Shown: positions 21,690 through 33,140 of the stretch, in pieces
Numbering within the stretch: position 1 is the first letter of the stretch
Layout: every line of letters starts with the position of its first letter
From: Tolypeutes matacus
Lineage: Eukaryota > Chordata > Mammalia > Cingulata > Chlamyphoridae
NCBI GenBank assembly: GCA_026826555.1
Contig: JAKSZT010053883.1
Coordinates: 32,035,282 to 32,099,281 of the forward strand
Direction of reading: 5' to 3'
DNA: 64,000 nucleotides
Translations under genes and position numbers: made by a program
Notes under the pieces: generated by a model
The model's database searches: none
What the model saw: the letters and a program-made list of their open reading frames with translations, nothing else
What the model was told of the DNA's origin: nothing

Positions 21690-21925
21690 GAATCACAACA
21701 CCTGACCTCTGCCTAGCACTTTGCAATACTTAAAGTGCTCTCAAATATATAATTTGATCCTTATAACAATCTTTCAATTGAGTTATTACTCCCATTTTCT
21801 CTATGAGGAAACTTTGGTGAAATGTCTTTCCCAAGGTCAGGCAGCTGGGAGTATGTTGGGGAACTGGCCCTTGAACCCAGGTCTTTGGTTTTAAGTCTAA
21901 TACTTGGGCTTTTTGCAAGTAGAAC
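21690..21925 (-). mobile_element. MIR SINE
   Basis: Antisense MIR: GCACTTTGCAATACTTAAAG, TTTGATCCTTATAACAATC, TTTTCTCTATGAGGAAAC, CCAAGGTCAGGCAGCTGGGA and CTTGAACCCAGGTCTTTGG. Confidence 0.75.
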
Positions 21926-24169
21926 TGCCTCTTCCAGCTCTACTCCTCTTTTGGCTTGTAGTTTCTGTAGCCATGAGCAGTACACTTTACTCTCATCTAA
22001 TCCTAAAATGAGTCTGTTAGATGGGTTGTCTCCTGCTTTTAAAAGGCTGGATGTCCAAGGCTTCTGGGGGTTCAGCTGGAAATAGAGGGCTCTCTCTGGT
22101 TTGGCCTGGATGGCATCAATACCTTGTCCCCTTTGACGAAATTCTAATCTGCCTTATAATTCTTTTTCTGAAAAATTTCGCTCTTGCTAGAGGGACCTTT
22201 TATAACTATCAATGTGAAGTTATAACATAATTCATCTCCATTTGAGATAGAAGAGAAATGTGATCTCATCTGACCCATTTCCCACCCTGAAAGAGAAAGG
22301 TCTTAATACAGACTAATTGTTTGACCCTGGTTGGCTCCCTTAGATTTTGTAACAAGGGGTATTAGGATTTTGAAACAAAAAGTAACCCAGCTGTCATCAG
22401 CTGGGATGGTTTTAAGGACAAAATAGCACAGGTGGTATCCTGAAACTCTTCAAGCTGATCACATGTTCATTTTCTGGAGTTTTCAGCAGGACCAAATCGG
22501 CATATAACAATGTGCTAGACCTCACAGAGCCGGGGAAAAGGCAGGGCTGAGACAAGATCATTGTCCCCCCTTTTCTTCTCTTAATAGGAGCTCTGGTCTT
22601 AACTCATCCATGTTGACTTTGGCAACTTTATTATACTACATTTGGTCTTTACATAAAGATAAGTCTTCTTACTTTCTCTCCCTAGACAGCCTTTAAAACA
22701 GTGTTTTCCAGAGGGTATGAAGGCAAAATGGACCCAAATCATCATTCCCTAGAAAGGGTCTTAGGTCTTTGTTCCCTCTGAGTATTCAAATTTTGAGTTA
22801 CACTTTGTGTCCCCCAAACCTGCCTCTGAAATAGAGGATTTGATACAATCAGCAGCACCCCAACACCCATTTTGAGCAATTCCCATTCACACGCACACCC
22901 AGAGTCTTGCTTAAATATAAGATGAATCATCATTTCACATTATCAGTCATCTCCAATTATCCCAAGAGAAGTGTAGCTGTGGTCTACAGTAGGAGACTAA
23001 TATAGTCCTTAAGGTGGGGAGCCTGGGTTTGCTGACTACAAGTGAGAACACAGTAGAACTTCTCAGGTGAGCAGTGGGCATTGGCGCAATGAGCTCGTCC
23101 CCTGACACTGACGCTGTACGGCCTTGGGTATTCACATTCAAGAGCTGAGTTGCCAGCAACAGGTGCCAATCTCAGCCAATCTGGTGGCATGGAAGACTGA
23201 AGAGGGCAGTGGGCCAGATGACTTCATGAGTCTCTTCCACCCCTCTTGCGGCAGCTTTCTGTGACGTCATAATAATGGAAGTGGGTGGGTCCCTGGAGCT
23301 CATTCCAGTTTGAGAGAAAGACTTGCCTGCATGTCTCCTGTTCTCCTTTTCCTCCTCCTCTGCCTGCCCCCACCCCAAACACTCACAAGCCAGGGCTAGG
23401 GCAGTGACTCCCACCTAGATACCACTTTCCCCAGAGAAAACAGGCAAAGGGCCAGTGGCCACAAGGGCACCTTGAAATGAGAAGTGTGTCTTTCCTGCGT
23501 CAGGGAAGTAGAACAGCCCCGGTGAGGACATGCCTTGGTGGAGAAGAAAAGGCACTCAGATTGTAGATGCGGTATCTCCTTCAACATCAAACAGCACCGG
23601 CAGGCACAGGTCCCAAACTCCAGACGCCACTAATAACTGAGCCAACACCCTAGAGGCCGTGACAAACCCTCTCGGTGCTCAGGTGAGCTCACAAGCCAAA
23701 ATGCTGCCAACAAACCGATTCAGGGAGTCACCCTGAGGATGGCGGGCCCAAGGTGGAGAGGTCTAGCTCTGTACACCCTCACCTCTGAGAAGAAAGATGG
23801 GTCCAGGCTCCAGGGAGTCAACCAGAGATGTCCTGCTCTGTGCCTGAGCAGATCACAGTCACACCCACTGGACTGCAATCTGCTAGAGGTTTAAAGAGGC
23901 ACAGAGGGCACAAGATGCCCTCAGCAACCTAGTCCCACCCCTTCCCACCTTGTCCAGTTGTTCCTCCAGCAGGGAAGTTCCAACACAGGTGCCATGATGG
24001 TGACAAGGAGAAAGTCACCCAGCCTGAGAATCTTACACTAACTGCTGGTTCCTGTGCTTAGTACACCAAACCTGGAGCTTTGAGCCTTCTCAAAAGACAG
24101 AGCTGAGTTACGGCAGGACCTGAAAGGACCTGGAAGAAAGATCCTCTGGACTAACATCACCTCTTCAAA
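21926..24169. other. Unrecognised non-coding sequence, 2.2 kb
   Basis: I recognise no repeat with confidence. The segment 22700-22930 may be a decayed transposon, but I cannot place it. The part 23400-24150 is GC-richer with short overlapping frames on both strands and no domain. No CpG-dense promoter is evident. Confidence 0.35.
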
Positions 24170-24370
24170 ACATTCTTACACCCATCCTCTCATTTGATCT
24201 TTCCAAAGGCCCAGTGAGGCACATTCAGAAAGTATTGTTAAAATAGAAAAGAAACTGAATTTTGCAAAGATGAAATCATTTGCTTCAAACCACCAAATGT
24301 GACTGCTTAGAAATAGAATTGGGATTAGAATAGCCATCTCCTCTTGCTTAGTCTACTGTAGGTTCCACAG
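24170..24370 (-). mobile_element. MIR SINE, decayed
   Basis: Antisense MIR traces: CTCTCATTTGATCTTTCCAA, CAGTGAGGCACATTCAG, AAAGAAACTGAATTTTGC and TAGAATTGGGATTAGAATAG. Confidence 0.55.
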
Positions 24371-24464
24371 TCCCAGCCAATTTACATAAACAAGATCAGG
24401 GGAGGAGACACCTTCACAAAGAAAAGCAGCATCGCCATGAACCTGGGGCCTAAAATGGCCAAGC

Positions 24465-24765
24465 TGGTTCATTACTCAGTACTGAATCCATTTATACAAT
24501 AGGCGTCAGGGGAGGCAAGGCTAAAAAAGATACGGCCTTTGTTCTCAAGGAATTTCCGATCTGGTGAGGAAGACCCAAATACACAAGCAAGCACACATAA
24601 AAACATGTTATCCACATCGTGATGGAATGCTGTAGAGGGTAAAGTGGGGAAGCAGAGGATGGTGTGGTCAGTGCCAAGTGGTGAAAGGGGAATAAGGAAA
24701 GGCTTCAAGGAACAGGTAATTAGAGAGCGTCTTTAAAAAGAAATTGGTGGTCCTAGATCAGGAAA
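24465..24765 (-). mobile_element. L2 LINE fragment
   Basis: Antisense L2: GATACGGCCTTTGTTCTCAA, GGAATTTCCGATCTGGTGAG, ACACAAGCAAGCACACATAA and GGAAAGGCTTCAAGGAACAG. Confidence 0.7.
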
Positions 24766-24879
24766 AAAGATATTGCTTTAAAGGACAGTATTCAGAAAAT
24801 TGGCAAAGTAGGAACATGAACTCTCTATGAGATCATTGATTATTATTGGTATTAAATTTCCAGAATTCGATCATTGTAT

Positions 24880-25115
24880 AATGGATATGTAAAAAAATGT
24901 TCCAAGATATCTCACATTGAAGTCTGTCTCAAATGGTTAAGCAAATAATAATAATATCAGCATGTGTGTATAGAAATATACACAAATACACATGCATATA
25001 AAGAGAAAATCAGAAAAAGAGAAGCACATGTGCCAAAATGTTAACAGGAAGGGGTACTGTTGCAACTTTTCTATACATTTGATTTTTTTTTTCCCCCAAA
25101 ATAAATAGTTAAAAA
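24880..25115 (+). mobile_element. Old L1 3'-UTR end
   Basis: Ends with the recognisable L1 tail TTGCAACTTTTCTATACATT followed by CAAAATAAATAGTTAAAAAG, preceded by AAATGTTAACAGGAAGGGGT. Confidence 0.7.
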
Positions 25116-25189
25116 GATCAGAGGTGAGTAAGGACAGGAATAGATCATTTAAGAAATAAATAGGACTGAAAAATTATTGGATTAAAATG

Positions 25190-26640
25190 TCACTAAATAT
25201 CCTTGCTACAAGGAAGAAGGGGTTGCTAGAGCACACAGGTGGCAATGACTAGGGAAAAATGAAATAGTTACATCTAGAAAAATTACTTGGAGCTCAACAT
25301 GCAGGCTGAAGGGAGAGGCAGAAGGGAAGGTTGGTTACAGGCAGAGGGACACGTGAGCAAAAACCCCAGGACCCAGCCAGCCGGGCTGCATAGTGGTTGG
25401 TACACAGAGAAGTGGAGCAAGAGCTAAAGCTGGAAAGGGTAGCAAGGACCAGCTCATTGCAGAACTTGCCAGCTACACTCAGGAGTTGAAAACCCATTTG
25501 AGAGTCAATTGGAAGTTGCTGGAGGATGTCAAGCAGGAGAGTAACAGACTCATATGTGCAGAAGGTGGCAGGAGTGTGGAGAGTGGATTGGAGCAGAGGG
25601 GTGGGGGTATGTGAGATGTGTTGCAAGTAATTTATCACAGATAGTAGTTAAAGACTAAGGAGGATTTACTTATTTTAATAAATTAGAGTGGATTCAAGGT
25701 TATGCTTAGAATAGCACCACACTCATTCACTTGCATTCTAATTGCTCTGTTGTGCCATCGGGTATTTATACATAACAACAGCATGTGAATATCATCCTTG
25801 CTGTGTATCACAGCCAAGAAATGGTTAAGAAACTCTGATGGGTGAAAGAACAGAGATGGGCAATCAGCTCAAGTCCTGCAAAACTCCAGGAAAGAAACGA
25901 TAAGGTTTAAGACCAATGGTTTTCAAATTTTTAGTCATTGGATGCTCTTTAAATAATATGCAAAACAGATCAACATGCAGTGGCTCTGGTTGAATTACAG
26001 GTGGGAAGCCCACAATCCTGCCTGCTCAATATCACTTTCCATCCAACCTCCAACCTCAGAAGCTACTGAAAGGACTCCAAGTAAAACAGTTTGAAAGCCA
26101 TTGGCCTAAATAAAGGAGAGAATATCAATGAGAATCTAGAGAGGAAGTGAGGTAAGTGAAAAGTTAAGAATCAACTTCTGAATTGAGGTGGGGGTGGAGG
26201 GATATAAGTAAGTGAAAATTGCTTGGCTATGTTTCCAGGTTTCTGGCTTGAGAGATTGGGTGGGGAGGGTGATGATCAAGATAGAAGCAGGGTTTTGGAG
26301 AAAGATGGAGGTTTCTACCATGGACATTCTGAATTGGAGGTGCATGTGGGATATATGACCGGTAGACAGGGGGTTGCATGGTTCTGGAGCTCAGGAAAGA
26401 GGTCCCATCTGGAAAAGTAGATTGAGAAGTCATCAGCAATGGGTGGTAACTGAAGTCCAGGGAAAAGATAAAGTCAACCAGAATAAAAGACCGAACGAGA
26501 CATGGTGTGATAAGAAAAGAGGGTAGAGAGCCTTGAATAGGATCCTGGTTAACACAACACTTAATGGTTGGTCACAGAGACAGGAAGTTAAGCAGGTTCA
26601 TGATGTCTTAGAAGCTAAGGGAGGAGAAAGAGAGAAAAGG
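25190..26640 (-). mobile_element. Long antisense L2 copy, interrupted
   Basis: Two collinear parts: about 25190-25650 (GAGGCAGAAGGGAAGGTTGG, CAATTGGAAGTTGCTGGAGG, GAGTAACAGACTCATATGTG) and about 26120-26640 (GAATTGGAGGTGCATGTGGG, TGGAGCTCAGGAAAGAGGTC, GAGAAGTCATCAGCAATGGG). Together they follow the order of the antisense L2 3' region, so this was once a copy over 1 kb long. A hAT element lies in the gap. Confidence 0.65.
25914..26103. mobile_element. hAT-type MITE
   Basis: Inverted ends CAATGGTTTTCAAA (25914-25927) and TTTGAAAGCCATTG (26090-26103) with one mismatch. The 190-bp length and TIR sequence are typical of non-autonomous hAT elements. No convincing 8-bp target duplication remains. 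Confidence 0.7.
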
Positions 26641-26659
26641 AATAACCACTATCTATTCT

Positions 26660-26845
26660 CTATGTTCCCAAATCACTTTGATTGTATGTACATCGAATTA
26701 TGTGTAGAGAACTGAGGACCTACCTACCTCTTCAACTGAACTCAGGGATAGGGATTTTCTCATTCATAAATATATCCTGCACTTAACAGAGGCCCTGGAA
26801 CATAAGTACTTAATAAACATTTATTGAATGAGTGAATTAATTAAG
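26660..26845 (+). mobile_element. L2 3' end
   Basis: Sense L2 end: AACTCAGGGATAGGGATTTT, AGAGGCCCTGGAACATAAGT and TTAATAAACATTTATTGAAT. Confidence 0.7.
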
Positions 26846-27955
26846 GAATCTTTAAGAACTATTTGGGGAAAGTATTATGTAGCTTTAAGAGCTGAGAAGA
26901 ACTATTTAGAGGATCAGGGTAAACTTTAAGACCATTTAGAATGTTCCATAGGGGAAAACACATTCCATACTGTGAGTGGGTTCCCAGAAGACCCAACAGC
27001 CTTGTCATGGCCCACCTAATCAAGATTTAGAAACTAAAGCCAGTCCAGGTAGGAGCCATGGCCCACGAGTTCAGGAAGATAAAACCTCATGGATCCAAAG
27101 AACCAAGAGGAGATTAATGAAAGAACTTAAGAAAAACCTAAAATAATAGAAATTCTGGAACTGGATTCTCATTGCCTTATATAAACTATATTTGAAAAAA
27201 TGAAGCAGACCGCCCTGAGAAGATATTGGTCACTGCCAAATCAGAAACATAGCTGACTTGCTGGTAAGCAGGCTCTCTTTCATCTCTTCTCCTGCCTTAT
27301 AAGGAAAATCTAAGCTCCAGCAATGTTTCCTTCTTCTGAACAACAAGATGAAGCAGGAGAGTCTGGGACCATGGAGGGCAAATCTCCCCAAAGGGGACCC
27401 ATGGCCAAAGCCTACCTTTTATTTTGTTGTAAATAGATATACTAGAAAGTCAAGTTCTAAGTCAACTGGACAGAACCCAATCCCCAACCCAAAAGTTAGG
27501 GGTAGAGCTAAGGCATGGTCCTGCTCAGAATCCTGCTTGGGATTCTGCATGGGTCTCAAATATGCTGACCAAGAACACAGCTAAGCAGTTTTTGCCCTTG
27601 CTCTACAACCCAATAAAGAGATAAGAATGGAGGATAAATAGGAGCTACAAATTTGTGATACTGACTAAATCTAACATTGTAGATCATTCCTCTGGCCACA
27701 CATCTTCCAAGACTTCTCGGCACAGTATATTGAAAGTGGTCCTTTCCAACGCAACTTCCAAATGGTCTCAGCATGAATCGGAGCATTCTGATCACACATT
27801 TCTTGGCTTCTTTTCAGCATTTTATCACTTCGCTTGCTTTTTAGAAAGTGTTTTCCCCCCATTGGATGGGTAAGACCAAACTCTGAGATAGATGGAAACT
27901 CACAAAAGTGAGTGACCTCAAGTTGTTGAAGAATGGAAGGATGCAGAACCAAGTG
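26846..27955. other. Unrecognised non-coding sequence
   Basis: About 1.1 kb without a secure repeat or exon call. The opposite-strand frames at 27556-27952 overlap each other. Composition is ordinary. Confidence 0.35.
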
Positions 27956-27959
27956 AAAG

Positions 27960-28165
27960 GGGGCAAGATGAAGCAGAGAAAAGAGAGGGAGAAGGAGAGA
28001 GAGACGGTCTATAAAGACACTAAGGTTTTAATCGTGGCTAACTCTAGGATAACAAATGTTTTCCTTTTCTCTTTTGGTTTCTCTGCATTTTCTACTTTTT
28101 CTTCAATGAACTGTTATCTTTAAACAATGGAAAATATAGTAAAAGTCATTTTTAAAGAAAAAAGA
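27960..28165 (+). mobile_element. Old L1 3'-UTR fragment
   Basis: GGCTAACTCTAGGATAAC followed by TTTGGTTTCTCTGCATTTTC and CTTTTTCTTCAATGAACTG, a decayed form of the L1 3' end also seen near 15.8 and 44.1 kb. Confidence 0.5.
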
Positions 28166-28384
28166 TCAAATTAACAAGATCTAAATATCCTAACATACTT
28201 CTTACATGCTTTTTATGTTATGAAAGACAACAGATTTTAGTGTCCTCTGTGACTAACTGTGAAAATAAAATAACAATACCTTATACTAGTATAAAAACAG
28301 GATGGGTGGATAATATAACCCTACGTTTATATAGTGCTTGACAGTGTGAGGCAGTCATTTGGTGCAAATATGATATTCCATGAG

Positions 28385-28560
28385 TTGGAGAATTTGACTG
28401 CCTGGGTTTGAGCCTTGGCTCCGTAACTTACTCACTGTGTAACTATAGGCAAGTCATTTAATTTTTCTAGGCTTCAGTTTTCTCATCTGTAAAATGGAAC
28501 TAATGAGACAATTAATGTAAAGCACTTAGCACATTTCCCAACATAGAGTGACTACATGTT
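28385..28560 (+). mobile_element. MIR SINE
   Basis: Sense MIR: GACTGCCTGGGTTTGAGCCT, AACTTACTCACTGTGTAAC, CAGTTTTCTCATCTGTAAAA and TGTAAAGCACTTAGCACA. Confidence 0.85.
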
Positions 28561-28594
28561 ACACGACAGCTACGGCAATCATTATTGTCATAAC

Positions 28595-28765
28595 ATATCA
28601 CAGAGTGGTTTATATCCACTATTTCTTGTGGTTCCCACATTAACCCCCTGAAGTAAGCAGAGCAGTAAAATCCGTCTCATTTTAGAGATAAATAAAGCGA
28701 GGCTTAGAACGTATGTCACTGGACCAAGTCCACACAGCAAGGAAACAAAGTAGGTGTGTTTTTCT
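28595..28765 (-). mobile_element. MIR SINE
   Basis: Antisense MIR: CCCACATTAACCCCCTGAAG, CTCATTTTAGAGATAAATAA, AGCGAGGCTTAGAACG and CCACACAGCAAGGAAACAAA. Forms an inverted pair with the MIR just to its left. Confidence 0.7.
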
Positions 28766-29395
28766 ACCACCCTATTAAAAAAAAGGACAGTATCAGAAAC
28801 AAAGCAACGTTTACACAGAGCCCTGGTCCCTGGGTTGGCATTTCTTTCATTGAAAAACTTGTCTGTCTTCCCTCATCCTAGGGCAGAGATGATTTACTGT
28901 TCTCTGCCGTCAACAAAAAGGGAGACTGGCACAGAGAGCTTAAGAGCTGGTGTGGGCACATGCAGAAATCGGGGCAAGAACCAGCCACACAGCCCGATTT
29001 GCAGAGCTAATCTCATAGAATCAGAAGGGATGACCCCAGTCTCAGCAGAACACTCCCACAGCAATTATGCAAGTCTGAAATGTGAAATAGCAAGTTCATG
29101 CAACACCACCTCCTGGCCGTACATAATGACTGAACCAACGGAGGTGTGGACTGCTACGGGTGGGGAGCTTACTCTAGCACACCAGCCTTCAGGCTCGAGA
29201 AAAGGCCGAGCTGAAAGTAATGTAAAGAGGGCTGCTTAAATCCAGTAAGCTGCAAAGGGGTTACTAGGTACCTGCAAGGGCAAGGTGTGCTGGGACAGGT
29301 GCCCATAAGAAGATGATAACCTTTTGAGAAGTTTCCAAGCAGAGGGGAAAGTAGGAAACAAGGACTACAATCTGAGGCAGCATTTATTGAGTGCC
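28766..29395. other. Unrecognised non-coding sequence
   Basis: The 161-codon open frame at 28754-29239 has no recognisable domain and no supporting splice or start context, so I do not call it a gene. A CATTTATTGAGTGCCTT string at 29381-29397 is a short L2/MIR-type trace. Confidence 0.4.
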
Positions 29396-29400
29396 TTAAA

Positions 29401-30210
29401 AATTTCTTGTGAAAACCTGACAAAAACTGCTACATATTATTTGACTCCAACTATACAAAATGAAAATACAAATAAATTATAGAGACAGAAATAAATTAGC
29501 AGTTACGTATGACAGGAGAAGGATAGAAAGATTAAGAAGTGACTACGAAGGGGTAGGGTTTTACTTTTTTTCTTTTGGTGTGTGTTTTCTTTTTTTTTTT
29601 TTTCTTCCCCTTCCCCCTGCCACCTCCCACCTTCCCCTCCACCCTGCTGTTTGCTGTCTGTGTCCATTCGTTGTGTGATCTTTTGGGTCTGTTTCTTTTT
29701 GTCTTCTCTTCTCGTTTTTCTCCTTTTAACTTCACTGGGATTCGATCCTGGGGACCTCCAGTGTGGGAGAGAGATACCCTGTTGCTTGCACCACCTCAGT
29801 TCCCGGTTTCTGTCACGTCTCGCCTTGACTCTCCCCTGCGTCTCTCTTTTGTTGCGCCATCATCTTGCTGCGTGGCTCGCCGCGGGGGCCTAGCTCGCCA
29901 CGCGGGCTTGGCACGCCTTTACCAGGACGCCCCGGGGATTGAACCCAGGTCCTCATATGGTAGACGGAAGCCCAATCGCTTGAGCCACATCTGCTTCCCT
30001 CCGTGTGTTTTTGTTTATTTTTTTTCCTTTCTTTTCTCTTTCTTTGTGGAGTAATGAAAATGCTCTAATATAGATTGATGTGATGAATGCACAACTCTGT
30101 GATTATACCAAATGCCATTGATTGTATGCTTTAGACGGAGTGTATGGTTTATGAATACATTTCAATACAATTGATAATAATAATTTTTTAAAAAAGAATT
30201 TCTTGTGAAA
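29401..30210 (+). mobile_element. 5'-truncated L1 copy with perfect 14-bp TSD
   Basis: Direct repeats AATTTCTTGTGAAA at 29401-29414 and 30197-30210 bound the insert. The interior is an L1 3' end: ATTATAGAGACAGAAATAAA, GTAATGAAAATGCTCTAATA, GATGAATGCACAACTCTGTG and GCCATTGATTGTATGCTTTA, ending in an A-rich tail. A SINE inserted later splits it. Confidence 0.8.
29580..30011 (-). mobile_element. Dimeric tRNA-headed SINE (DAS-like), nested in the L1
   Basis: Read on the minus strand it begins with GGAAGCAGATGTGGCTCAAG and a B box (TGGGTTCAATCCCCGG), then a body rich in GCGC-type strings, then a second tRNA-like unit with GGATCGAATCCCAGTG, and ends in poly(A). The flanks share GTGTGTTTT (29580-29588 and 30003-30011). 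About 410 bp. The two-unit layout is what I recall for the longer DAS SINE class of xenarthrans. Confidence 0.75.
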
Positions 30211-30819
30211 CGTTTATAATGTCACTCTCACTAACACAAGTGAGATTCTTAAATTCTTCCAAAACAATAGCCTATTGGTTACTCTTAACCAAAAACTTGC
30301 CTGGCAGATTCAGCCTCTTGTGGACTGAGAGCTCCGTAGGCAAAACCTGTTCCATATCTTCAAACACCAAAGGGAAACACAGCATTCCTGATGTAATAAT
30401 GGGATGGATGGTGAGGCTATAAATTTATTTGGATTTACGAGCTGGCTCTCTCCTTTACCTACATCTGTGCCAAACCATCCAGGGACGCTCCTGATTAATC
30501 ATCTGTGGAAAAAGCACATTACTGCAAGGTGCATGTTCTCACTCAACTGCTTTCAAAAGACCCTGAGCAGTCAGTGCAGGAGCTTTCAGAAAAGGACCTG
30601 TTCAGAGAGCACCAAATATTCCGTCTTTCCTGTATCTCACTGCTGTCTAAAATGGGCATGAAAATAAATGCTTTCCGGATCAGAGAAAAAAGCAAAGTTA
30701 TGCAGGCTTGGTGGTCTAGGAGTCAGTGTGTGGCTGGCTGCATAGTTGTCAACCAAGCCACATAAATGACTCTGGGGTGGGATGTGCTCCTGCCTTTCCT
30801 GGGGGGCTTTAACAGCCAT
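30211..30819. other. Unrecognised non-coding sequence
   Basis: Overlapping frames in two phases at 30404-30765 and one on the opposite strand show no domain. No repeat landmark identified. Confidence 0.4.
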
Positions 30820-31600
30820 GGAGGCAGCGTGATGTCGTGGAAAGAAGTAGACTTTGGAAAGACACTGGTTCAAATTCTGGCTTTGCCACTTAAATGGTGT
30901 ACAAACACGAGCAAGATCTCCAGGTTTCAATTTCTTTTTCTAAAGGAGAGAACGCCTGCTATATTAGAGTGGTTATGGCAATGAGCTTTTAAATCTATCC
31001 CAGCCCTTACCTCCTGGTGTTCACACCCTGTGCATCTCCTTCCCCTGAGCGTGAACTGGAGCTTGAGGCTTGCTCTAACGAACACAACACTGCACAAGTG
31101 ATGCTATGTCCCTCTGAGTTTAGAATGTGGCTTCTGTCTTGCTTGCACTCTCCCTCTCTGGGTCTCCTCCTTGGAGCTCTAATGAAAGAAGCTACCCTGT
31201 CGTGAGCCGACCTAAGGAGAGGCCCAGGTGGCAAGGAATTGAGGGCAGCCTCGGGCCAACAGCCGGTGAGGAACTGAGGCCCTCAGCTGCCTGGCGAGGA
31301 CCCGAATCTTCCCAACAACCGTGTGAGTGGGTTTGGAAACGGGTCCGCCCCCCAGGCGAGCCTTACGGAGACGGCCGTCTGGCCAACACTTTGTAGCTTT
31401 CTCAGGCATCCTGAGTCTGAGCTATGCCACATCCAGATTCCTCATTCACAGATGCAGGGAATAATAAATGGTTATCATTCTAAACCAACCCGTTTTGAGG
31501 TCATTTATTAAGTAGCAATAGATAACTAACACTGTAGTCCTGAGGAGTGAATAAAGAATCATGCACAATAGCCAGTCAATAAATGGTAGCTATTATCATT
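30820..31600 (+). mobile_element. MIR SINE split by an MLT1-type LTR
   Basis: The left part (30820-30999) has GGTTCAAATTCTGGCTTTGC; the right part (about 31533-31600) has AGTCAATAAATGGTAGCTAT. Together they make one MIR with the LTR at 31000-31532 inserted near its 3' third. Confidence 0.75.
31000..31532 (+). mobile_element. MLT1-type LTR
   Basis: Landmarks: GGTGTTCACACCCTGTGCAT, GGAGAGGCCCAGGTGGCAAG, CAGCCGGTGAGGAACTGAGG, CCAACAACCGTGTGAGTGGG, an AATAAA signal at 31463-31468, and the end GCAATAGATAACTAACAC. Well preserved over about 530 bp. Because it fell into a MIR, it is younger than that MIR. Confidence 0.85.
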
Positions 31601-31834
31601 AGGATGAGATGGACTAATTGTGCTCCAATTCATTTGTAGAAAAGATGGTGGCATAAAGATTGAGGGACTGTGGGAGGGAAGGAGGTGGCATTTTCCAGGA
31701 AATCATGAACTAAGCAGAAACTAAAAAGAGAAATATAGCCAAATGCCAACTATTTTGTGACATGTGATCATCTCCCTACTCCATAGTCCCAAAATATTTC
31801 ATTTATGCCATGATTATAACACTAGCACGGACAG

Positions 31835-31930
31835 CTGTATGTTACACAGTTGTTTGTCTCCTTCTCCTGCCCTCGAGGCAAGGGCCACAGCTTCATTTTC
31901 TTAATCTGTCACCACATCAAATAATATGCT
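31835..31930 (+). mobile_element. L2 3'-end trace
   Basis: TTGTTTGTCTCCTTCTCCTG and GAGGCAAGGGCCACAGCTTC fit the L2 3' region; short and decayed. Confidence 0.5.
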
Positions 31931-32949
31931 TTGCAAATAATTGATAATGAGAATGGCCTGTAATCATTCTTCCTCCCGTTTAAAAAAATAATCTTGGTAC
32001 ATTTTTCTTCCCATTTTTTTTCTATTGGAATCCTTGTCTTTCAAATTCCAGGTCGCAGGCGTCCTTCTCTGTGCGTCTCCTTGAGTTCATAACAAACTAT
32101 TTGTTCCTCCGATTAGCTCTGGTGATGGTGTGCTCTCCATTAGACCTGGTGTGTAAGAGCCTCCTCCCCGTCTAGAAGGCGGTCTCCGGGTCAGCAGGGG
32201 TGATCCCGCCAAGGTGGGCTTACGCCCAGCCGGGCTTTGTAGGAGGAGCTCAGAACCAGTGACCCAAGGAATAAATTATTTAAAACAATCCTCTGAGTTT
32301 TGACTATTCAAATCTCTGAGAACAAGATGGAGGTGTCTGTGGGAAATTCAGAGGACAGATCACAAACTGTAACAGACTTTTCAAAGTGACGGGAGGGCAG
32401 GAGTCCCCTCCAATCCAACCAAATTCGCAGAGCTTGCAGGAATTTGCAGGTTTCTTTCCCCAGCATGCTGTAGATCCCTGCTGGCACGATCAGCAGGACA
32501 AAGAAAATGGGGCTGTTACCACAGCACCTACGATGCAATGGAGAAAAGGAAGACCAGTTGAGAGAAATACCACCCCAGGGAAGCAGACATATGTTGTTAG
32601 AAACGTAATTCAAAAGGGAACCAAAAAACAAGCGTTTCTGGAACCCATTACCAAAGTCAACAGCCAACCTATGCGCCTCTGCTTTCCTCCCTGGCTCCCC
32701 TACAACTGTAACCAGGACCCCGTCGGACAGAGTTACACCTCCACACTGAACACAGCTCTATGCCAAATAGAACAAAAGCAGTGATTTATTTGCCCCTGAT
32801 GATTTCACGGTTCTCCTAGATTCCCTCTTTTGCAACAAGACAGGGGCAGCCAAAGATACCATTAACAGGTGGAAAATGGGGAGTGCCAGCTCTGACTACA
32901 TTAAGGCCATTAACGAGGGTGAAACGGGGCAATAGCAGAGTGCCTGCCC

Positions 32950-32963
32950 GTTGCCTTGGTAAC
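32950..32963 (+). promoter_or_regulatory. Near-palindromic RFX X-box
   Basis: GTTGCCTTGGTAAC has both half sites (GTTGCC and GGTAAC) with the standard two-base spacer, close to the full RFX X-box consensus. RFX factors bind such sites in promoters and enhancers, including those of ciliary genes. Binding here is inference. Confidence 0.55.
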
Positions 32964-33140
32964 CCCTCCTCCCTGAGAATAATCTCAGCTTGCAGATGGC
33001 CTAGCCCCTGGCAGAGGGAAGACCAGGCCCTCTGTGCCCCCGGTTCTTGGACACAGTGCTTGGGCCTGCCCTGGAAGCGGCGAGTGAGCCGCCGGCAGGT
33101 CTGGACCTCACTTCCTCAGGTATGGTCCTCTCAGCGGCGA

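Noticed and set aside
22705..22930. hAT-type element beginning near CAGTGTTTTCCAGAGG
   Set aside because: Only a loose resemblance at one end and no matching inverted terminus found.
28754..29239. 161-codon plus-strand frame
   Set aside because: Unremarkable composition, no recognisable domain, no splice-site pairing that would make an exon.
29575..30054. 159-codon frame
   Set aside because: Lies within the antisense strand of a dimeric SINE and its poly(T).
32308..32784. 119- and 132-codon frames on opposite strands
   Set aside because: They share the same DNA; no domain, signal peptide or splice pattern. Regarded as non-coding, possibly regulatory.
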